NCBI GenBank assembly: GCA_944474755.1 | Contig: OX104114.1 | Coordinates: 79,594,623 to 79,658,622 of the forward strand | Direction of reading: 5' to 3' | Length of the DNA: 64,000 nt | DNA from: Limnoperna fortunei | Taxonomy: Eukaryota; Mollusca; Bivalvia; Mytilida; Modiolidae | Shown here: positions 25,065 to 52,090 of the stretch, one piece after another | Numbering within the stretch: the stretch's first letter is position 1 | Layout: each line of letters starts with the position of its first letter | Notes under the pieces: generated by a model | The model's database searches: none | What the model was told of the DNA's origin: nothing | What the model saw: the letters and a program-made list of their open reading frames with translations, nothing else | Made by a program: the position numbers and the translations under genes

Positions 25065-26332
25065 ATGCCATATATTCTAACTACTGTGAAAGAACTTTCA
25101 TATTATAAGATTGCCAGATATGCAAAGGACAACAGTGTGGCTAGGGCATCAAGAAAATTTACATATGACGTTGGCCGTAAAGGTTCGGATTCAACTGTCC
25201 ACAGCATCAGAGACTTCATGATAAAGAGAAAAGGTGTATACTCTCCATTCCACTTTCAATTTTCATTAAATAATTTGAATGTTCTAATATTTTGATTAAT
25301 ATAAGATATAAATTGTACCCACTGCCCCTCCCTGGTACATGTATTTGATTACGCGAGAATGTGTCAACAACTCTTAACCTATGTCGCACACAGTAAACAG
25401 GTTTTTCACAAAAAGTGGCATGAGGTGATTTTATTGCAATTTAAAAAGTGGTTTACAGTCAGTCGTTTAAGGGGTCAAGTTCATGTTTCACGTAAAAAAT
25501 AAAATATTTTGATATTTTTTCCTAAGCCTTACAATATTTTTATGTCTTTCCAGGTGGTTTAGACGTTTCTAATCTCTAAGACTTGAATAAAAAGGTGCCG
25601 TCATAAATGGTCCAATAATGATTGCAGCGGCCGAGGCTATTGTGACAAAGTTCGTTAGGCATCGTTTGAAACAATGGAGGTCATATCACAGTCATCAAAG
25701 CTTTTGCCAAGTCCATTCTTAGACTTATGGGATTTGTGAAGAGAAAGAGGACCAAAGGCAACCTACCAGAGGATTCGGCGACATCAGTCAAACATACACC
25801 GAAAAGATTGCAAAAGTAACCAATTATAATAATGTTCCAGATTCATTAATTATTAACTGTGACCACATCGGATTTCAATTAGTACCAGGTGGTTGAAAGA
25901 GGGAACACAGCAAATTTCTACAGCAGGCCTGGACGATAAACGCCACATTACAATTTTGCTGGAACTTTATTGTCGGTATAAGTCATATATGCCGGTAAAA
26001 CAGACAAGTGTTTACCAAAAGGAGTTAAATTCTCAAAAGAACTGTGATGTGACCTACACCGAATCTCATTGTAGTAATAAGGAGTCGATGATTCAGTACA
26101 CAACAGATTCATCATTCCATACGTTGAGGACATACGGGAATCTCTACCACTATATAAGCTAATTCAGAAGAATATAGTCATATTCGACGTGTATAAAGCC
26201 TAATGTGGAGAAAACTTCTAAACATACTCAAAGCAAATGGCATTCCACTCTTTGTCCCAGCAGGAATGTACTGTTAAACTCAGCAGGTCATGAACAGGAA
26301 GATGATGGACAGTGGAAATGTAGCAATAATAG

Positions 26333-26483
26333 GATTTAACACAGTTTTCAATGGATGTATTGGTATATCAACAAGACAAACTCACTCACAATATGTTTAT
26401 AAATGACGAAACATACATTTGTTTGAGAGTGAGTTGGTCTTGTTGATATACCGATAAATCCACTGAAAAAGGTGTTTAATCCT
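26333..26483. repeat. Large imperfect hairpin
   Basis: Two arms of ~50-60 bp (about 26333-26391 and 26418-26483) are imperfect reverse complements sharing GGTATATCAACAAGAC and ACTCACTC, with a ~26-bp loop. It lies within the gap splitting the DDE transposase relic. Confidence 0.75.
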
Positions 26484-26802
26484 TATAATCCTTAAAATTG
26501 CATTAAGAAATAAATTTGTCTAAGTTATTCTCAATTTCATATTTTTTTGTGTATTTGGTAGCTGGATTGACCGAACGTATGACTATTTTGTTGATGTTTA
26601 CGTACCATTATTACATAAACCATCTTCTGATTAAAAAAAAAACACTTTTAACTGCAATCTATGACTTTTTGTCTTTATTGAACACAAGAAAAGTTTTAAA
26701 TTTATGAAATCATAATTGAAAATCCATCAAACAAATAACGTAAGTTGATCGCCGTCGATATTGAAAGCCGCTATCTTTGTATACATTAGTTACGCTAAAA
26801 AT

Positions 26803-26902
26803 AGTTTAGTCAACGTAATTTATCCTAAAAAAATTAATGTAGTCAACGTAATTTATCCAAAAAAAAAATAAATGTAGTCAACTTCATTTTTCAAAAAATA
26901 AA
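26803..26902 (+). repeat. Three-copy ~35-bp minisatellite
   Basis: Three tandem copies of a unit built on GTAGTCAACGTAATTTATCC followed by an A-rich run. The third copy is diverged. Confidence 0.6.
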
Positions 26903-27365
26903 TTCTGTCAGAAACCTCTACCGGAAATATTCTCGACCAGTTAAATAAACATATTTCTAAATATTCAAATCATATTAGAATTATTGACCTAAAATCCTCC
27001 GTCCTTAAACCTATCTATGCAAAGTGGTTGAATCAACACATAGAAAAAAGGAAAAAAGACTGACCTTATTAAGCTGGGATTCAGACAAGCTGGTTTGTTA
27101 TTAACATTAATGCTTTTAAACAACATGTCTGTTAATCGCATATTATATACCACCTGTGTCTACATACATCCTGAGGGATAAAACAAAACTTTTCCCCTCC
27201 TTTTATTTCTCAAAGCACAAGCAGTTAAAAAAGGATCATATGCATATACACATTATTCTGTTCACGTTAAGAGACTAGTGGCTTTATTAAATCTGTATTC
27301 TTAATTTACTTAAATTTTTAGCCAGGTCCCAAGTTGTATCGTGAGAACGTTTTTGTAAACAGAAT

Positions 27366-41442
<14,077 letters not shown>

Positions 41443-42879
41443 TTTCCTGACACATCTATGATTCATTATATTACTGAAGTGTAAGGACAGTATTCAACGG
41501 AAGTTATTTGAAATACTAATGTTTTGTGTCCTTAAATTGATACATGTATAAATGTTAATATGTATATAACATAAATAACGATATCAGAACTTGTTCACAT
41601 AAATCTAATTCTATTGAATTTCTTTTTAATTGTATGCAGAAAGACGCTTTTTCATCTGCTATAGAATTATTTTTTCCACTTCTTACAGATAATACGAATT
41701 TAAACAATGATATTAAGAAACCGTTTTTGTGACATGTTACTATTAAAAAAATTATCTGCAGAATGAAATTGATTAGTTTAATGCCTCCTTAATATCTAGT
41801 TTTCAGTTTATCAGTTATATTAAGAATAAGAACAAGTTGAGAAATGATTACTCAACGGAAAAGGGGGTAAACAATCGAAAAAAATATATGGAGTAATAAG
41901 TAGAGCACAGGATTAAGCCTTTTGTAGCTGACGGTATCAACGGCCTTTTAGGAAAAGAAGAGCTATCGCACTTGGTTGTAACTTGTGTATAAAACGGAAG
42001 TATATACATGTTGTAAGCTGTAACATATTTTGTACATTATGTAAACGTATGGCCATCGTTTGTATTGAAAAGTGTTCCTGTTTAAATCCAAAGTATTAAA
42101 GGAAAGCAGCACACAGAGAACGGGAGCATTCGTATTGTGCTACTTATTTATTCGAACCATAATTCTGTTTCAAATGAAACATTTCTCATGCAATATAATA
42201 AATATAGAATTATCATTGTATCTGATGATGTGCTTAAATTAAAAAAAGTGCCAGATACGCTATGAATAATAATGTAGTAAATAATATATCAGCACTTACA
42301 ATATTTGCACATTAGGTTATATAAAGGGTACATAAACAACAAACGTATTAATAAAAGAGGCACGATAATTCATGTTTATTAACGTTATTAAACTCATCAA
42401 ACAGTAAGGTTATTTAACGCAATTATAAGAAAAGAAAAAGATTATTTCTTTAAAGGATCGCAAACATACATTAAATAGTTTTGCAGCCATTTTATAAATA
42501 CTTCCACAATGGCATTATCTGTGACAGAGAATAAGGAGTCTAGCGTGAGTACCACAAAACTTGATGTGAACTAACACACTTGACCAAAAAGGTACGGTTT
42601 ATCACTCTGTGCCCTAATTAAACAAAGCCCACTGTTAACAATAAACAGTAATAAGATTAATCCTGTACTAAACATATACTAAGGTCATTTGCATATTTGT
42701 ATTGTGGAATTTGAAACAAAACTTCATGATTTAAAAATTTGTAAAATTTTACTATACGTATGTACTTATAACATTTTCAGTTAACAAAGGGTTGATTAAG
42801 AATGTTTTTATTGTTAATTAGTTTATGTTAATAACAATTTGAAATAACCCGGGTTTGCAGCGGTTCTGTAGTATATAAG

Positions 42880-42960
42880 AAATTGCGGCGACCATCTCGA
42901 ATACATCTACCATTTCAGTAAACAATGTATGTCTTGTCTCACAGACTTTAGTTTTGTCGC
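42880..42960 (-). promoter_or_regulatory. Candidate upstream promoter or 5' leader of gene B with YY1-like motif
   Basis: On the minus strand the motif GAGATGGTCGCCGC (42897-42884) lies 1.45 kb upstream of exon 1, resembling the YY1-type core promoter element AAGATGGCGGC. The block is conserved upstream of exon 1 in A (about 12380-12440, AAGATGGTCGCCGC) and C (about 63718-63760, partly changed). This points to a TATA-less promoter with a non-coding first exon. No donor for such an exon was identified. Confidence 0.3.
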
Positions 42961-43764
42961 TGTTTAAAGCGTGCACAAACGCGAAACTAGACGAAATCCA
43001 GCGAAACATCGATGAACAGACCCATACTTAAGCAAGAAGGTGATAAAACAAGAAGCAAACTTCAAGATCAAATACAACATGATGCAGTCTGAATGGAACG
43101 TTGACGTCATAGAGAGAAAGAATTAACTACTGAACTTGATATGATAAAAGCTTGAAAAATGTTTAGGACTATCTTTCCCATGTTGTTATATAACTAATTT
43201 TCTTCGAGCACATATAATTTTAAATCGTATTTTCAGAAATCAAGATCCTTTTAAGTTAAGGAGTCTTACACAAGGACTGTAGAAAATGCTGTGTCCGCTT
43301 TGTTGTATATTGGTTTAAACAACAGCTTCTGACAAAAGGGAATAAAAAATAAAAAAACCGATTGTTAATATTCATTGTAGATTTAAATGCTAAGGATTTA
43401 TGTATGGTAGATTTCTTTTACAAGGGTTTTTCTATTGTATTGTTCCCTAAAATCATGGTCACCGCACTTGGCACTCTCGATGTCGACTCTTAAGTTATTT
43501 GTAAGAAGCAGTGAATTAAGAAAGTCAACAACTACAAAAACAGCAAAACGCATATATTTACAAGGAATATCACTGAATATCATTGCGATAAGAAAAATCT
43601 GTCTTTCCCACAGATCAAAAATTTATACGTTTTTTTTCATTAGAAAATGGTAAAAGAAAAGCAAACAAAGTCATTTTATCTTATGACATCAAATGGAGCT
43701 ATGTTTGCTCTAAAACACCACAAGTGTGTTGAAATTGCATTCATTAATATATATAAAACCCAAC

Positions 43765-44146
43765 GTTACCACTGTCAGAATTAGATTTTTATCTCTGTCA
43801 AATTTTTGCTTACCCTCAGCGGGATTTTGAACTCACACTATGTCCAGCGGTCTAGATCCCTCGGCCAAATTCGCTATATGAAAATATAGCTTCATTAACC
43901 GGGGTGAATCGTAGACATAGACATAGTTCATGTGTACTAGCGTGTGACGATGGGTTTTTCGTAGCCAATGCGTATTAATTTGACAGTAATCTAATTCTGC
44001 ATTTTTGTATATATTATATAGGATGACAAAGTTACTTGTCATATAGTCACAGTAAGTAATTTGTATACAAACGTCTAAGTACTGTGACAACTATACAATA
44101 TATTTATCCAGCAGATTTCTGAAACATCAGAAATACAGGGTTATAT
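43765..44146 (-). mobile_element. tRNA-like repeat, copy 1
   Basis: On the minus strand it contains a box-A-like TTGGCCGAGGGATCTAGACC and a box-B-like GAGTTCAAAATCCC with a changed core. About 380 bp is shared with 51500-51926. A paralogous local segment at 44590-44805 lacks it, giving a probable empty site. Confidence 0.5.
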
Positions 44147-44149
44147 ATT

Positions 44150-46109
44150 TGCATAAGCAACAGATTATAAATCTCATAAAAAACGTGATAAAAAGATTAT
44201 ATGATATACTGTAAATACTGGACGGTAAATTTGTTATTAGAGCAAAGTTGAGGTCTAGAACACGACAACTTCGTAAAAACGGATAAAGACCAGATAACAT
44301 GCTGTAAAAAAGGTTAAATTTGGGATTAGAAACCAGTTTTAATTAAAGCCTAGCTAAACAACAACAATATATTCTGATTTGCTAGATGAAGGGGTGGAGG
44401 TGGGTTTGAAAAATGTCCCTCTGTAAATACTTTCTACCATTTTGTTGACAAGCTGATCCAAAAAACTTGATTGGTTAAAAATATGTTTAATGTAGACAAA
44501 AGTCTAACATAATGGAACTATCCAGAATACGACGCCAAATGTTTAATTACCAATTAGAGAGTGATCAAACCTATTTATGTTCCATAATTACATTTATAAT
44601 CACTTCATGTACAAATAAAATGGAGCTACGTTTGTTGAAATGGCATTTATTTGAAATGCACACACACAGATACAAAAGTATATACAGAACACAATACTGG
44701 TAGAAAGATTATAACAGTGCAAAAATAACTGATTATAAAAATTGTGACAAACAGATTATATAAAATACTGTAAATACCGGACGGTAAATTGTGATATAAG
44801 TAAAGTATGGGGCAAAACGAAGACGCCACTAAGCGATTGAATTCCCATAGAATGTGAATCTAACTGTCAAATCATTTTATGTGAAAAGCAATCCGATGCC
44901 CCAACTAACATTTGCCTCCTCATAATTGACCTATAATATTATACTTAAAAGAAACAAAGAGATATAAATACAATAAAAATTTATTAACATATATGTAGCT
45001 ATTCTGCTTAATGATATAATTAATAATACACCAATAGTGCAGTCTGAGTTGTTTCAAGAACATCAGTGTGACTTCAGTACAAACTTTTACCCTTTTACCC
45101 TTCCATGGTTTGATAACAACATGGCAAATAGATTCCACGGTACATTGCTGTTCTTCTAAATTGGAGAAACAAAACATAGTTTAAAATCTATCAATACTGT
45201 AATGTTCAACAGATCAAACGGCTTTACCGACTAAGCATTAGACTTATCCAAAAGTTATAAAAACCTGTATACCGACTGTTTATTATAATTGTAGAATCAG
45301 CAGAAACAATTAGTTATTTAGTCTATGAGTATGTGCTATGTCCTGTTTTGTTTCATTTATAAGACTATAATATCCTCAAGAATAATTAACCATGTGCTAC
45401 ATGTCCCCAGACTGGATGAACTGCAAAGCAGTTCTTTATAAATCCAGGTAAAATTACAAAAAATCCTTAACATCGATAACATTCAGAGTTCAACTTCCAA
45501 CCTCATTAGGTAGCGCTACAGGTTTAGGCGAATCTATCCACGTTTTGCAATCACTACTAAGTTCATTCATATATAAATTTTCTGGAATGATGCCACAGTT
45601 CTTGTTATTACACGCTGTACATTTTAACATCAATAAGAAAGATTAACTAGTCCCATTACGCCTAAGAGGATCATCCACGTGACGAACTCGCAACCATAAT
45701 CTATACTTGACATAATGAAAACAGACAATATAATCAAACAATTAAATAAAAATAACAACAGAAAGAACAGCTGTTACAGCAGAAATTTTCTTTAAAACAA
45801 AATGAAACAGTTACTCTTACTACACTTATCAAGTAATCTAAAAATATTAATCATCAAAACCTTAAAAGAACATGAAAACAGCAGTTGCAGACAGTCCTTA
45901 CAAAAACCTGAAGAGTATCTGCCTCAGACAGAATACAAATGCGACACATAAAAATGAGTATTCTAATACAAAGCGCAACACAATTTGTGAGGTAATCAAA
46001 ACAAGTGATTTATCAAAACACTAAGAACATAAACAAGCTTCGTCTTACAGTATTTTGGCACTGAAATCTTAATGTTTAATCAGCCATAGTACAGAATCAT
46101 ACAGTGCAA
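44150..46109. other. Spacer between units B and C
   Basis: Includes 44590-44805, a second diverged copy of local sequence around 43665-44240. A frame at 44920-45177 (minus, 85 codons) has no recognisable motif. No gene supported. Confidence 0.4.
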
Positions 46110-48590
46110 AACATTAACAATTCATACCAGGAAGCCTGTCAATTCGAACATAGCTAAGATGAGAATACCTATGACCCATTTCTTTTATTCCAATTTCCGA
46201 AATTCCAAGCATATGTGAATGTTTGGCTGCACCAATCCTAAAGCTGTGTGATGTAGAATTTTGTTTCATAGTTGGAAAAAATTGACGCTGGTTTTTAAAC
46301 TGAAAAAAAAGAATCTGTTTGAATAATTGGAACTAAATCTCTTTGCAAAATAAAGGGCCTGAACTTTTACCCCGAGCAGATAAATACTGAATTAGGTATT
46401 TAACCGGACAAGTTTAAATGACACTGGATGTTTGGTTGTGTTGTGCTTGAAGTTGACCATTCCTAGGATTAAAAAAAACTTATTTTTGTCTTTAAGCAGA
46501 GTTACTTCCTAAATTGTAAATAAATTATGGTTGCTTTTGGAACGCACTGTAATTTCCCAAATTCGCTTAAAGGCATAAAAAGACATAATGAACAAAAATC
46601 TCTAGTGTAATAGATTTTCTCAAATCATGGCCTGTCGATAGGCGTCGAAGACCACATAAACTCTTATTTACTATAAAATGATGAGTATAATCGGAGATTC
46701 CTTTAAGCTGAAACAAGTAGGAACGGCCCCAATATATGAAGTTATCGTATTTTATGATTTGCCTTCCTTATAAAGAAATAAACATAATCACAATTTTCTA
46801 GTGACATATTTGGGTAGAATTTGAATAAAAACATTAAAAACTTTCATTACGTTGCCATAAAACGATTTAGTTGCTGGTGTAATGGCAGAATCTAACAACA
46901 AGATAGAAGTTTTAGCTATAGGTGTTCTGGAACTATTGTTGGGTTTTTGTCCATATGGGTTGCTATTTTCTGATACTGACGAATCTGAAAACAAGAAAGC
47001 TGATCAGGTTAAATTTTACAATTACCCGGAATATTTTCAGCTTGCATTAACTCTTTTTAAAGCATGCAAGCTACCACTAGCCGACGTCTGATTCTTAAGA
47101 AGACTGCTTGTTTATGACACGACAAAACAGTGCATGGTTGTGTGATATGAAAAAAATGCAAGAAGTATGAAATAAATCTCCCCACATCTCCACAGCTAAG
47201 ATAATGGGATATAATTCCTTGAAAGTTATAGTTTTATTTATCATAGCCTCAGACCATTCTACATAAAACCAGTGAGTTTTGTAAATTGTACCAAGGACAC
47301 AAAAACTAGAAGCATCAGTAAAAAGATGTTGTTTTGTAAAAGAATGTCAAATTTGATCTAAAAATAATATTTGTCCATTGAAATTCTTAATAAACATAAA
47401 CCAAGCCACCAAATCGTCTTTTGTTAGTCTGATATAATGATTATGTTTAGTTAATCCCTTGGTCAGGTCAATAAATCATCTCGAAAAAGGCACGTCCCGG
47501 TAGGATAATACAGCATTCAAAATTTAATAAAGTCCAATTACAGATTGAAGTTTCTCGGAGAGTACCTTTTTTTTCTTAAATTTGAATGCAGCAGCGGTGT
47601 TATGTATTTTCTCAATTTTGTCTGTTGCTCGATAGTCATTTCCAAGATTTCACAAAGACTCCTTTCACAAAATTCCTGAGTTAATCCTAAAATTTAAAAA
47701 AAATCATATAAAATATGAACGATGTTTTCTATATAACATTTGTTTTCTGCAACCCAATAGATAGCAGTCGACAATTTTTTTTTAAATATTTCACAAGAAC
47801 TAGCACAACTTATCGATAAACATCTTTCATAATAAAATTAGCATTCCCACTGAATTCCTAATAGATCATGATCATTTTGATGTATGGGTACAATACGATA
47901 TGCGCTGTCAATGTATGTTTTAGCTAAAAGCAATTCTTATAGAATCATCAACAGTTGCATATGACACTGTTTTGAGAAATATGTGATCATTAATTGAATG
48001 TAAATACGGATATGATATGTGCTGAATTAGTCTAAACTGTCCAGGATCTTTCTTTGGAAATACTCCAATCGGTGAAATTTCAAAAATTTGTAAACGCAGA
48101 ATCCGTGAATGAACCTTTTATTGCACCTTATTAAGACGCCTCGTTTCCCAATTTCAGCCACCATTGCTGAAATTGGGGTTGACAGGGGAGGTGGACGGCT
48201 TTCGGCGGACATTAGAATGTAATCTTCGAAACTGTTTCCACATCCTCTATGTCTTACTCCTGAGCATTATTGTTTATATTTCCTGCACTTTAACTAAAAA
48301 CAGTGGAGTTTTGTGACGTGGTATCATTTCTCTTTTTAATTAGGGATTTGGAGTTGCTTTTTGCTTTCTTCTTTTTTTTAGCCAAAGCCTCTAACACATT
48401 TCTTGTTATTGAATGAATAAGTTCTGCATTCGGATCCAGTTGATCCACAAAATGTTGTCCCCTGTCTTCTCTTGTTTTTAATTTTCGGGACTCTTCTGGC
48501 TTTGTTTTTTGGTATAGTTCTGAATTTACCTTGGACGTTAACCAATATAAATAAACGAATATAACAATAGATGGCGAACATCTGCTTACA
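46110..48590 (-). pseudogene. DIRS-like retrotransposon relic: RT, RNase H, tyrosine recombinase
   Basis: Minus-strand translation, with many frame breaks, gives in order: RT blocks near 47935-47700 (AYRIVPIHQNDHDLLGIQW, CASSCEIF, VHILYDFF for the usual ILDDFL), RNase-H-like blocks about 47460-47150, and a tyrosine recombinase. The latter has a core-binding start near 46895-46800 (LLDSAITPATKSFYGNV) and the catalytic end HSFRIGAAKHSHMLGI, MGHRYSHLSYVRIDR at 46252-46130 (HxxR, H, Tyr). RT followed by YR with no integrase is the DIRS order. Upstream to about 48590 is a basic, possibly gag-derived frame. No terminal repeats were found. Confidence 0.7.
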
Positions 48591-48599
48591 ATAAAACTA

Positions 48600-49450
48600 T
48601 TATGTAACTAAGCCCCCACCTATGACAATTTTCAATGTGCGATTCAATGTAATCAATCAATTAAATCAGTATATGTATAATATTACAATTAGACCATTTT
48701 GAATCAATGTAATTTACGACCTAACCTTTAGAATCACAAAGGCTTTAGACATTTTAAAGCTTATACAGATCAACTCTCCGAGTGTTCAATCACTAGAACG
48801 CCTTACTTTAACACTATAATACTTAACCATTAGAGCTAGATATATGTCAAATCGAAATTGCTTGACCGTAACTGTGTACTTATACTTAATAACCGAAAAG
48901 CCCAACTGTTAGAGCTGATATAATACTGTCCCAAATAAAACTAGACTGCAAAACTATTTGAGCATAATGTGCATATACTGCTGAACCAAGAAATATTATA
49001 AACATTTACCATTACATTTATGTAATGCTCATCCTTTAGAGCACTTACATTTCATAAATATATAGATATATTTGAAATGCTCAACTGTCAAAGAATTTGT
49101 TTAACAAGAATGCTCAACCCTTAAAGTACAGTTTGGTAACCAATAATAACAGCCAGATATATATTTTAAATAAAGCCCCTTATAAATGCAAACCACTTGA
49201 AAAATAGTGAATGTTTGTATTTAATTACTTAAATGCAATAACCAGCGCAACCCGTAAACTACAAAAATACTTAAATTACCAAGTTCATTATATAAAGGTA
49301 CTCCATTCACACAGTAAACTGTCTTCTTACTATTTTCTGACCAGAAACCTGAGTGCCTCCAAAACCTTACATTTTCCATATTTTCATTGGCAAAATATTT
49401 ATTTAAATATGAATTTAACTCTTCAAACCTTTGGTTAAATCATTCGGAAT
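48600..49450. other. Spacer before unit C
   Basis: AT-rich, nothing recognised. The expected tail exon of gene C was looked for here and not found. Confidence 0.4.
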
Positions 49451-49744
49451 CTACCTACCTAATTTTCCTTCTGGGGAAATTGGATGAAGTATTTGGCGTA
49501 TTACCACTTTTTCTATATTGTATTTATAACAAAGGAGTATAGCTATCTCAACAATGCCTCTAGCGACACTCGTGACAGAATTGTCCCGTTTAGAATGATC
49601 TTCTTTAGTTTCAAATGTATACCTTCTTTTAGAGAAAAATGTTGTTCCTGCTACAATTATCAATACAAAACGACGTTTCCACCGATGGGAAAAGTAGGAA
49701 TAAAGCAAAAATGGATCACGTGGTGTATATTACCTCTTACATGA

Positions 49745-50886
49745 TATCTTTTTATTTGATTACAACCTCAAAAAATAATATAAACACGTGACAATATCTG
49801 ATCGGTATACTTCAGTAAGGACAAAAAATAAGCATGTTTTATTTGTCTAGGGCTCTAAAATACTGTCGTTAACGTTTACTATTTTGATAGTAATCGAGTT
49901 TTAATTCTGTTTTACCGATTATCATTTATATATTTTCGTCATCCCTGTGGTGTTTCATTATCTATTTCCTATTACTAAATGATTGTTAGATCTTAAAACA
50001 AGCCATTCTTGAGCCGATCAAATGTAATTAAAGATAACAGTGTTATAACATTAAAAACGTAAAAAGCACGTTACGTCTAATTAAGACTTATCAGCAGCGC
50101 GTAAACACAAATGTATTTGAAATCCAAATAAATAAAATGTTGTAGAGCTTTAACCTTTAAAATTTCGAAACCATCAACGCATCGAGCATAGGAAAACCTT
50201 CGAATTTTAGGTTTTTAATTTGAGGGCAGTAAATTTAGACGATGACCAAAAATTCGTGTTATTCTTGTCAATACAAAAGAGTGATTACTGGACTGGTAAT
50301 ACCATCCGGAATTAACAGTCCACTTGTATTCGAATTCTTTATGTGACAGGTTGCCTCAATGTTTTAGTTTTTCTTGGTTGTTTAGTGCCGCCATATAATT
50401 TGTCGAATATTTATATTGTAACCTCGTGTCCTTTTTGTGTAGATAAAATGAACATTGGAACTATGATACGATTTGTTTCAACATTCAAGTGCATGTAGCA
50501 ATCACTGATAAAGCTATAGGGTACGTGATATTTAAATCAAACTTAAATCGATCTGTAAAATTGTTCGCTATGAAAATATCCCAGCCGAAAGCATGGTGGA
50601 CACATCATCTTATTTCCAAGAATAAAAAATTATAATAGATCTATTGGATGTCGATATAACGTGGAAAGGAAAAATTAAAAACCATAGAACAGCGAAAAGG
50701 CTAGGAAGGCAAAGCCACACAGCACAAAGAAAAAACCAAAAGCAAGTTGTAATGAACCCACTATAACCGTGGATGTATTCTAGTGTTTTGGAAGTGTAAT
50801 CAGACACCCGTGGAGTTACGTATCATATTTAAAAAGAAGAAAATCTCTATGGCTTAGAATAGTTATAACATCGATCGTAAACTTAC
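49745..50886 (-). other. Intron of gene C between stalk and transmembrane exons
   Basis: Aligned with A 2760-3650 and B 30890-31800. Holds the motif TTACGTCTAATTAAGAC near 50070. No exon seen. Confidence 0.4.
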
Positions 50887-51459
50887 CTAAATTACTTTCA
50901 TCATTATTTGAATTCCTCGATGTTGTTACTGGTTTAAAAGTTGTACGCACTTCGGAACTGCTTACGAAAGCACAGAAGGCTCATTCGAGATTCGAGAATC
51001 GAAATGCGAAATTCAAGATTCGAGAATCGAAATGCGAAATTCAAGATTCGAGAATCGAAATGCGAAATTCAAGATTCGAGTTTCGAAATTTGAAACTCGA
51101 GATTTGAGATTCGAAATTCGAAATTCAATATAGTTATAACCAATCATATTGCGTATGACATCGTCTACCAATCAGAATAGTTCTTATATAAACGTAGCCA
51201 CGTGCAGGATCTTTTACGGTACACCAGGAAAGGCTTATTTATTCACCGGGAAATCGGGATTTATATTAAGTCCGGTATATCCAAATTACCAATTTTCCTA
51301 CGCCTAAACGAATGCCCATGTCATAGACCTCCACAAAAGAATATAGGTCTATGTCCATGTTAATTTTTTGTCAATTTTATTATAACTAAAAATAATCTGT
51401 TGGGGATGCCCAACACAAAATGTCTCCCAAACGAACACAGATTTGAGGTCGCCTTATGC

Positions 51460-51462
<3 letters not shown>

Positions 51463-51500
<38 letters not shown>
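51463..51500. repeat. (TA)n microsatellite
   Basis: Short TA run next to the tRNA-like repeat. Confidence 0.9.
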
Positions 51501-51501
<1 letters not shown>

Positions 51502-51926
51502 GTCTACAAATTAAGCCCAACACTGTTAGAATTAGATTTTTAACACTGTCAAATTTTTGTTTACCCTCAGCGGGATTCGAACTCACACCGTTGTGACACT
51601 GTGGCACCAATTCGCCTGCACTATGTCCAGCGGTCTAGACCCCTCGGCCAAATCCGCTATATTAAAATATAGTTTCATTAACGGGGTGAATCGTAGACAT
51701 AGACATAGTACATGTGTACTAGCGTGTGACGATGGAATTTTCGTAACCAATACGTATTAATTTGACAGTAATCTAATTCTGCATTTTTGTATATATTATA
51801 TAGGATGAAAAAGTTACTTGTTATACAGTCACAGTAAGTAATTTATATACAAACGTCTAAGTATTGTGACAACCATATAATATATCTATGCAGCGGATTT
51901 CTGAAACATCAGAAATACAGGGTAAA
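51500..51926 (-). mobile_element. tRNA-like repeat, copy 2
   Basis: Same family as 43765-44146, with a cleaner box B (GAGTTCGAATCCC) and box A (TTGGCCGAGGGGTCTAGACC). The first ~88 bp are repeated at 51943-52030, where they run into a TA tract. It lies inside the foldback element of unit C. Confidence 0.55.
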
Positions 51927-52026
51927 TATCAAATATTCATATATACGTCTACAAATTAAGCCCAACACTGTTAGAATTAGATTTTTAACACTGTCAAATT
52001 TTTGTTTACCCTCAGCGGGATTCGAA

Positions 52027-52030
<4 letters not shown>

Positions 52031-52088
<58 letters not shown>
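52031..52088. repeat. (TA)n microsatellite
   Basis: TA run replacing the rest of a partial tRNA-like repeat. Confidence 0.9.

Positions 52089-52090
<2 letters not shown>

Larger units (their letters stand above)
25065..27115 (+). pseudogene. DDE transposase relic, pogo/Tigger-like
   Basis: 25065-25220 encodes a DNA-binding-like start (KIARYAKDNSVARASRKF). Around 25830-26160 come NVPDSLIINCDH (usual form INWDQT), SAGLDDKRHIT-like and YTESHCSNKESM, matching core blocks of pogo/Tigger-type DDE transposases. 26215-26265 gives ANGIPLFVPAG, before the usual QPLDV block. The C-terminal block is displaced to 26930-27115 (DLKSSVLKPIYAKWLNQ, then LIKLGFRQAG after a frameshift). Many stops. The family call is from memory of block order and is moderate. 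Confidence 0.6.

Noticed and set aside
49451..49708. 85-codon frame extending from the C transmembrane remnant
   Set aside because: The part after KRR has no counterpart in A or B, and the transmembrane part is entered only through a frameshift and without an acceptor.
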